Source: Flavobacteriales bacterium UBA4585
Lineage (GTDB): Bacteria > Bacteroidota > Bacteroidia > Flavobacteriales > Schleiferiaceae
Assembly: GCA_949487015.1 (NCBI GenBank)
Contig: CATAQZ010000156.1
Span: 1-12,127 of the forward strand
Direction: 5' to 3'
DNA: 12,127 nucleotides
Below, piece by piece: positions 9,237 through 12,127 of this stretch. The notes under the pieces were generated by a model. That model ran no database searches and had not been told where the DNA came from. It saw only the letters and a program-made list of their open reading frames with translations. Numbering within the stretch: position 1 is the first letter of the stretch; each line of letters begins with the position of its first letter. The position numbers and the translations under genes were made by a program.

Positions 9237-10835
9237 TTAGCGTTGAGCAGAAATAAGCTTCAAGCTGAACACCCCGTCAGAGGTTAGCACTCGGAAGGTG
9301 TAGGTGCCTTCTGCCTTTGGAGCCTCAAAAGAAACGGAGCGCTCGGACCCAGAGAGGGGCTGTTCCTGAATGATTCGGCCTAGGGCATCAACGAGCTGCC
9401 AGGTTTTAGGAGTCTCGGTGAAGTCATGCAACTCCACGGTGACCAGTCCGCCTGAAAGTACCGGGTTGGGATACAACTTAAGGCTCGGAGAGAGGGTCTC
9501 AAGGTTTGATTTGGATCCCTTTCCGCTTACTGCGACCAGCTCACTGAAGGTTTCATTGCCCTGATCATCTGTAACCACCACAAAGTACTGTCCATTCCCG
9601 ATAGGAATGTATCGGTCAGAGGAAAGATCCGTTTCAAAAGTTGTCCCAGTTTCAAAAGAATGCACGGAGATCCTACCAAGGCCACCACTTAGAGAGATTC
9701 CTGAGTTGTCTAGGGATACGACTGAGTTACAGCTCTGGTCGTTGGAAGACCTTTTGGTGAACATGTAGTTCTTGCCGATCTGCACGTTGGACAGGTCTAC
9801 TTCGTAACGAATGATTTTGGAGTCCTTGTACACCCAAGGTGAATGATAATAGTGGGTTCCGTCGGTGTAGAAAATGGAATCTGCAATCGCGCCATTGGGT
9901 AGTTCGGTTTCGATAAGGATGCGTGTCGCCCAAGTGCGCCATTCGACGGTGGCTTTGAACTTCCACAGGGCTAGAGGGTTTTTTCCTGGACGTATATTAG
10001 CACAGTAGCCATTAATGCTGCTGGGGCCGGTAGCACGTTCAGCGAAAATCACAAAGCCTTCTTGTGCCATCCATGTACGTGGCATGGTCCCTTGAACGGC
10101 AGGGGTGTCGAGGGCGATCTTAAAGTGACCTCCGGTCTCGGCAATACTTTGACTCTGAAAGAAGGATTGATCGCTGTCCGCACCAAGTCCCATCACTCGT
10201 ACATAGAAGGCCTTGTCTTTATTAGCGTCCCAGTAATAGGAAGAGTCCTTCGCCCAATAGTCCTTCCAATCGGGCTCAATGCCCTGAAGGATGGGGATGG
10301 CGTATTTAATAGAAAGGTAGGAGTTTACCAATCTGCGCTCTGCGCGGTCGATGTAGTAGGGGTAATAAATCACCTCGGCCACACTGAACTTGGAGAGGTC
10401 GCCAATGTTTACTTCGGGCGCTGTGTCTTTGGCCATTCTAAAGCCCCGAATGGTTTGAACAGAAACGATCTTTGAGGTGCTGTCGTTAAATGAGATAGCG
10501 GTAAACCCACCACCGTGGTAAAGACCAACATCTACCAAGGTTACGTCTCCAATCTGCAACAACGTGTCCTCCATGGGGACTGCGAAGTTTCCTTTGAGCA
10601 CAAAAAATAGCGAGCTAGAGACGGGAATATTTAAGATGCTGTCCCGTGCTTCTTGCCCCATTTTTAATAGGTCAATGCTGTGATAGTTGGAGATGAGTGC
10701 TGTGCTGTCTTTGTCGTCGTACCAAAATTGTTGGCCGCGTACTCCACCTGGAGATTGAGAATACACATAGGATGGAACGAGCAAGAGAATGCAAAGTACA
10801 CGAAGGAGGCTTCGTAGTTTTAGAGTAGATTCCAT
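9237..10835 (-). CDS. Exported protein with T9SS type A C-terminal sorting domain
   Basis: A complete 532-residue protein. Residues 1-26 are a signal peptide (hydrophobic run VLCILLLVPSYVYS, likely cut before Q27). The mature start QSPGGVRGQQFWYDDKD and the stretch SYLSIKYAIPI, followed by DWKDYW and RVMGLGADS, match a pattern common in Bacteroidota surface proteins that resembles a concanavalin/LamG-like fold (SYLALKYGI type). The middle is beta-rich without a recognisable catalytic motif. Residues 452-532 are a T9SS type A sorting domain (LKLYPNP at the start, YTFRVLTSDG near the end), which directs passage across the outer membrane and usually surface anchoring. Function is unknown: surface adhesin, binding partner or accessory of the giant RHS protein 51 bp downstream are all possible. 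The ATG at 10835 is chosen because it directly precedes the signal peptide. Confidence 0.93.
   Translation of the reverse strand: MESTLKLRSLLRVLCILLLVPSYVYSQSPGGVRGQQFWYDDKDSTALISNYHSIDLLKMGQEARDSILNIPVSSSLFFVLKGNFAVPMEDTLLQIGDVTLVDVGLYHGGGFTAISFNDSTSKIVSVQTIRGFRMAKDTAPEVNIGDLSKFSVAEVIYYPYYIDRAERRLVNSYLSIKYAIPILQGIEPDWKDYWAKDSSYYWDANKDKAFYVRVMGLGADSDQSFFQSQSIAETGGHFKIALDTPAVQGTMPRTWMAQEGFVIFAERATGPSSINGYCANIRPGKNPLALWKFKATVEWRTWATRILIETELPNGAIADSIFYTDGTHYYHSPWVYKDSKIIRYEVDLSNVQIGKNYMFTKRSSNDQSCNSVVSLDNSGISLSGGLGRISVHSFETGTTFETDLSSDRYIPIGNGQYFVVVTDDQGNETFSELVAVSGKGSKSNLETLSPSLKLYPNPVLSGGLVTVELHDFTETPKTWQLVDALGRIIQEQPLSGSERSVSFEAPKAEGTYTFRVLTSDGVFSLKLISAQR
9240..9482 (-). other. T9SS type A sorting domain (81 residues)
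   Basis: Residues 452-532 show the family order: LKLYPNP, an amphipathic strand (VTVELHD), WQLVDALGR with the conserved D/N-xxGR pattern, then GTYTFRV and a terminal strand SLKLISAQR. The domain is normally recognised by the T9SS and removed by PorU on export. It is the strongest taxonomic marker in the window. Confidence 0.92.
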
Positions 10836-11167
10836 AAACGGTTTTTATTGGCAGCTAGAAGTTATTAAACATTTCCTGGAATTCAAATGAAACCTTCCCA
10901 CAGCCCAATAAAAACTCTTTCTACAACGCTAAACACATGACTGTTGGTGAAGTTGATCGTCAAAAAATTCAACGATGAGTAGACAAAATCGAGTAAGAAC
11001 AGAGTCTCAATTAAGACATTTTGGTCCTTTATACTTATCTCGATAAAATAACAAAAAGTCATTTTTTCCACTTATAGCAACGATTCTCTTTCAACCAAGC
11101 TTTCAAAAGGAGAGGTCGAACCGATGTCGAATGGGAATATCGGGGTGTTGTTTCCCTAAATTGAGCG
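10836..11167. other. AT-rich intergenic region upstream of the T9SS-sorted gene; no gene seen
   Basis: These 332 bases are AT-rich, mainly 10840-11080, and should contain the minus-strand promoter of the two-gene unit. I looked for the Bacteroidota pattern TTG, about 20 bp, then TAnnTTTG on the minus strand. I found only partial matches (for example TTGG...TATAAGTG within 11070-11100, two mismatches in the -7 box), so no promoter is called. A 62-codon minus-strand frame at 10883-11071 has low-complexity Phe/Ile/Leu content and resembles no known protein; I regard it as chance. Confidence 0.5.
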
Positions 11168-11187
11168 TAACATAACATGTTATGTTA
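11168..11187. repeat. 20-bp perfect palindrome (left palindrome of copy A)
   Basis: TAACATAACATGTTATGTTA is fully self-complementary. Reading on the plus strand it is followed by a run of seven T (11193-11199), so it could act as a terminator for plus-strand transcripts, but no plus-strand gene lies upstream. The identical 20 bp recur at 11448-11467. Confidence 0.85.
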
Positions 11188-11245
11188 TTCCCTTTTTTTG
11201 CAGATTATCATCCTTTGCAATAATATAAAACACTGTATTACTGCG

Positions 11246-11272
11246 TGTTACAAGGTTCTGTTTCCTGTAACA
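11246..11272. repeat. Inverted repeat TGTTACA / TGTAACA inside copy A
   Basis: TGTTACA (11246-11252) and TGTAACA (11266-11272) are perfect 7-bp inverted repeats with 13 bp between them. The left arm's GTTACA aligns exactly, 280 bp away, with GTTACA at 11527-11532 in copy B, but its partner arm lies on the opposite side there. Confidence 0.65.
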
Positions 11273-11277
11273 ACCCT

Positions 11278-11308
11278 CATAACACCTGTTACGCGTAACA
11301 GTGTTATG
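11278..11308. repeat. Near-palindrome centred on ACGCGT (right palindrome of copy A)
   Basis: The core CTGTTACGCGTAACAG (11286-11301) is a perfect 16-bp palindrome. The outer arms CATAACA and TGTTATG are also complementary, with a single extra C at 11285 on the left. The 29 bp from 11280 recur without change at 11560-11588. Confidence 0.85.
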
Positions 11309-11447
11309 CCCCTTGGAATGGGTAAAATTCCGCACAGGCTGCCTTGCCGCGTAGTTGGATGTTTACCTGCGTTGTACCTACCAAAGCCCCAAGTTTCTGG
11401 TCCGATGCCTTCACTGTTTATTCGTGACTTTATAACGCAACAGGGCC
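11309..11447. other. 139-bp unique spacer between the two palindromic elements
   Basis: This stretch is richer in G and C than the surrounding intergenic DNA and has no counterpart beyond copy B. Short frames cross it on both strands (plus 11177-11455, minus 11248-11490), but both run through the palindromes and resemble nothing I know. It could be a gene remnant or a non-coding insert. Confidence 0.4.
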
Positions 11448-11476
11448 TAACATAACATGTTATGTTAGGCCCTGTT
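11439..11476. repeat. 38-bp perfect palindrome (left palindrome of copy B, with extended arms)
   Basis: The 20-bp core at 11448-11467 is identical to copy A. It is extended on both sides by complementary 9-bp arms, AACAGGGCC (11439-11447) and GGCCCTGTT (11468-11476), giving 19 complementary pairs with no mismatch. The transcript would form a very stable hairpin on either strand. Neither side has a clean U-tract (plus side TTACCG, minus side GCGTTA), so a classical intrinsic terminator is not clear, though a bidirectional terminator is possible. The arms are absent from copy A. Confidence 0.88.
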
Positions 11477-11503
11477 TTACCGTTTCTCACCCCACTTCTA
11501 ACA

Positions 11504-11532
11504 TGTAACCATTTGTATACAAAGGAGTTACA
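11504..11532. repeat. Imperfect inverted repeat around TTTGTATACAAA inside copy B
   Basis: TGTAAC (11504-11509) pairs with GTTACA (11527-11532), and the centre TTTGTATACAAA (11512-11523) is a perfect 12-bp palindrome. The short stretches between arms and centre differ in length by one base. This looks like an operator-type dyad. Confidence 0.6.
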
Positions 11533-11559
11533 AAACCACGGGTCTTTTCAAAACCGTCC

Positions 11560-11588
11560 TAACACCTGTTACGCGTAACAGTGTTATG
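11560..11588. repeat. Near-palindrome centred on ACGCGT (right palindrome of copy B)
   Basis: Identical over 29 bp to 11280-11308. It is the first structured sequence a minus-strand helicase transcript would meet after its stop codon, 27 bp away, and is followed on that strand by GGACGGTTTTG. It may contribute to termination, but no strong U-tract is present. Confidence 0.85.
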
Positions 11589-11615
11589 TTATGGGTCATA
11601 GGATTCGAAGAAGCT

Positions 11616-12127
11616 CTATTTGTTCTTACCGTACTTTTTAAGGGTGCGACTCACCCGCATGGCATCGCAGCCTAGCTTTCGAGCAATTTCTGCTTGCGTG
11701 TATTCGGGTTTATCCCTTCGAAGTTCTAAAATGGCTCCCTCAAGCTCGGAATAATCTTCTACCTTCAGCTGGTGGCGTTCCTCCCCGTAGCCTAAGAAGT
11801 GGAGCCCTAAAAAATTGGTGTCCTTTTTGATCTCTAGCTCAATGACGTTGGAAGCACCGTACTGAAACTCCGCGCTGCGCACCTTTAGCTGTTTGAGGTA
11901 GCGGCGGTTTTTTTCGGTGGTGCTCGCACCTAGCGCAAAGAGTGCATCGGCAAATCGTGAGAGTCCTGAAGACCCTGCCAAATCGCCTTTACCCAAGGGC
12001 TTGTGTCTAAGCCGCTTGGGGGTGTGCGCCAGCAAGAGTATGGACAGCCCTAGGCGCTCTTTCAACACCTTGAGATCCTTCATTAAAGCATTGGCCTCTT
12101 GTGCGTTTTCCAGAGCGTCCTCACTCA
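11616..12127 (-). CDS. RepA-like AAA_25 (RecA-fold) helicase/ATPase, C-terminal part, 5' end missing
   Basis: 170 residues are visible, read from the window edge to TAG at 11616-11618. The frame is open to 12127, so the internal ATG at 12083 is not the real start: the codons before it (SEDALENAQEANAL) continue the family pattern. MKDLKVLKERLGLSILLLAHTPKR and GDLAGSSGLSRFADALFALG match the late RecA-core strands of the RepA hexameric helicase-like ATPases frequent in Bacteroidota, followed by RYLKQLKVR. Walker A and B motifs lie outside. The last 45 residues (YTQAEIARKLGCDAMRVSRTLKKYG) form a helix-turn-helix likely to bind DNA. Family role: replication initiation or unwinding, often on plasmids or integrated elements. 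A chromosomal recombination or phage-related ATPase is the alternative. Confidence 0.8.
   Translation of the reverse strand, partial: SEDALENAQEANALMKDLKVLKERLGLSILLLAHTPKRLRHKPLGKGDLAGSSGLSRFADALFALGASTTEKNRRYLKQLKVRSAEFQYGASNVIELEIKKDTNFLGLHFLGYGEERHQLKVEDYSELEGAILELRRDKPEYTQAEIARKLGCDAMRVSRTLKKYGKNK

Larger units (their letters stand above)
11168..11308. repeat. Palindrome-bounded intergenic element, copy A (141 bp)
   Basis: Copy A starts with a 20-bp perfect palindrome (11168-11187) and ends with a near-palindrome (11278-11308). Exactly 280 bp further on, copy B has the same two palindromes in the same order and with the same 92-bp separation. My by-eye ungapped alignment of the two 92-bp interiors gives about 45 matches, well above chance, so the copies appear to be an old duplication. 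About 94 of 141 positions match overall. Flanking sequence does not align. Role unknown: a repetitive intergenic (REP/MITE-like) unit, a structured RNA or a protein-binding array. Confidence 0.7.
11448..11588. repeat. Palindrome-bounded intergenic element, copy B (141 bp)
   Basis: Second copy of the element at 11168-11308, in direct orientation with a 280-bp period. Its right end continues as TGTTATGTTA (11582-11591), the inverse complement of its first ten bases TAACATAACA, so copy B as a 144-bp unit has 10-bp terminal inverted repeats. It ends 27 bp before the helicase stop codon and so forms that gene's immediate 3' flank. Confidence 0.7.

Noticed and set aside
10062..10475. 137-codon plus-strand frame
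   Set aside because: It lies wholly antisense inside the well-supported T9SS-sorted gene and looks like a shadow of that reading frame.
10883..11071. 62-codon minus-strand frame upstream of the T9SS-sorted gene
   Set aside because: Low-complexity Phe/Ile/Leu content in AT-rich DNA where a promoter is expected; no family resemblance.
11105..11160. tRNA-like GGTCGAACC stretch
   Set aside because: No matching acceptor, D or anticodon stems could be built around it.
11168..11200. Rho-independent terminator on the plus strand (hairpin plus seven T)
   Set aside because: The hairpin is AT-rich and there is no plus-strand gene upstream, so it is kept as a repeat rather than called a terminator.
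11441..11474. GCCTAAC...GTTAGGC resembles the outer core sites of an integron attC
   Set aside because: The distance between them is far too short, the palindrome is perfect without the unpaired extrahelical bases and inner L boxes of attC, and no cassette or integrase is visible.
11177..11490. Overlapping small frames on both strands (92 codons plus, 80 codons minus)
   Set aside because: Both cross the palindromes, resemble no protein I know and have irregular composition. They are best explained as chance frames in the intergenic element.
11168..11588. Possible CRISPR array
   Set aside because: Only two copies of two different palindromes with 92-bp and 139-bp gaps; there is no regular short repeat-spacer pattern and no cas gene.

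Overview
This window looks like accessory DNA from a member of the phylum Bacteroidota. The main evidence is a complete exported protein ending in a type IX secretion system (T9SS) sorting domain, a system essentially confined to that phylum. Moderate GC content and the lack of clear Shine-Dalgarno sites before the starts agree with this. No genus can be assigned. All three supportable genes lie on the minus strand, so the biological order runs from right to left.

Right edge (11616-12127): the C-terminal part of a RepA/RecA-like hexameric helicase-type ATPase (AAA_25 family), ending in a helix-turn-helix tail. Its 5' part is outside the window. Such genes are common on Bacteroidota plasmids and integrated elements.

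Middle (10836-11615): about 780 bases without a convincing gene. The right half is full of palindromes. By eye it contains two copies of a roughly 141-bp element, exactly 280 bp apart. Each copy begins with the same 20-bp perfect palindrome and ends with the same 29-bp near-palindrome, while the 92 bp between them match at only about half of positions. The flanks do not align. The left part is AT-rich and presumably holds the promoter of the next gene.

Left (1-10835): a likely two-gene unit. First is a 532-residue exported protein with a signal peptide and a T9SS type A sorting domain. After 51 bp comes a giant gene that runs off the left edge, with 3061 codons visible. It has a signal peptide, an SpvB-type domain, six DxNxDGxxD (FG-GAP/VCBS-type) motifs, a TcdB middle-type region and a long RHS/YD-repeat region. 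This is the B-plus-C architecture of ABC (Tc) toxins and RHS polymorphic toxins in one polypeptide. The RHS core end, the variable C-terminal domain and any immunity gene lie beyond position 1, so the activity cannot be read here.

The simplest picture is an exported RHS/Tc-like shell protein made together with a T9SS-sorted surface protein, located next to the 3' end of a mobile-element-type helicase gene and separated from it by a duplicated palindromic intergenic element.
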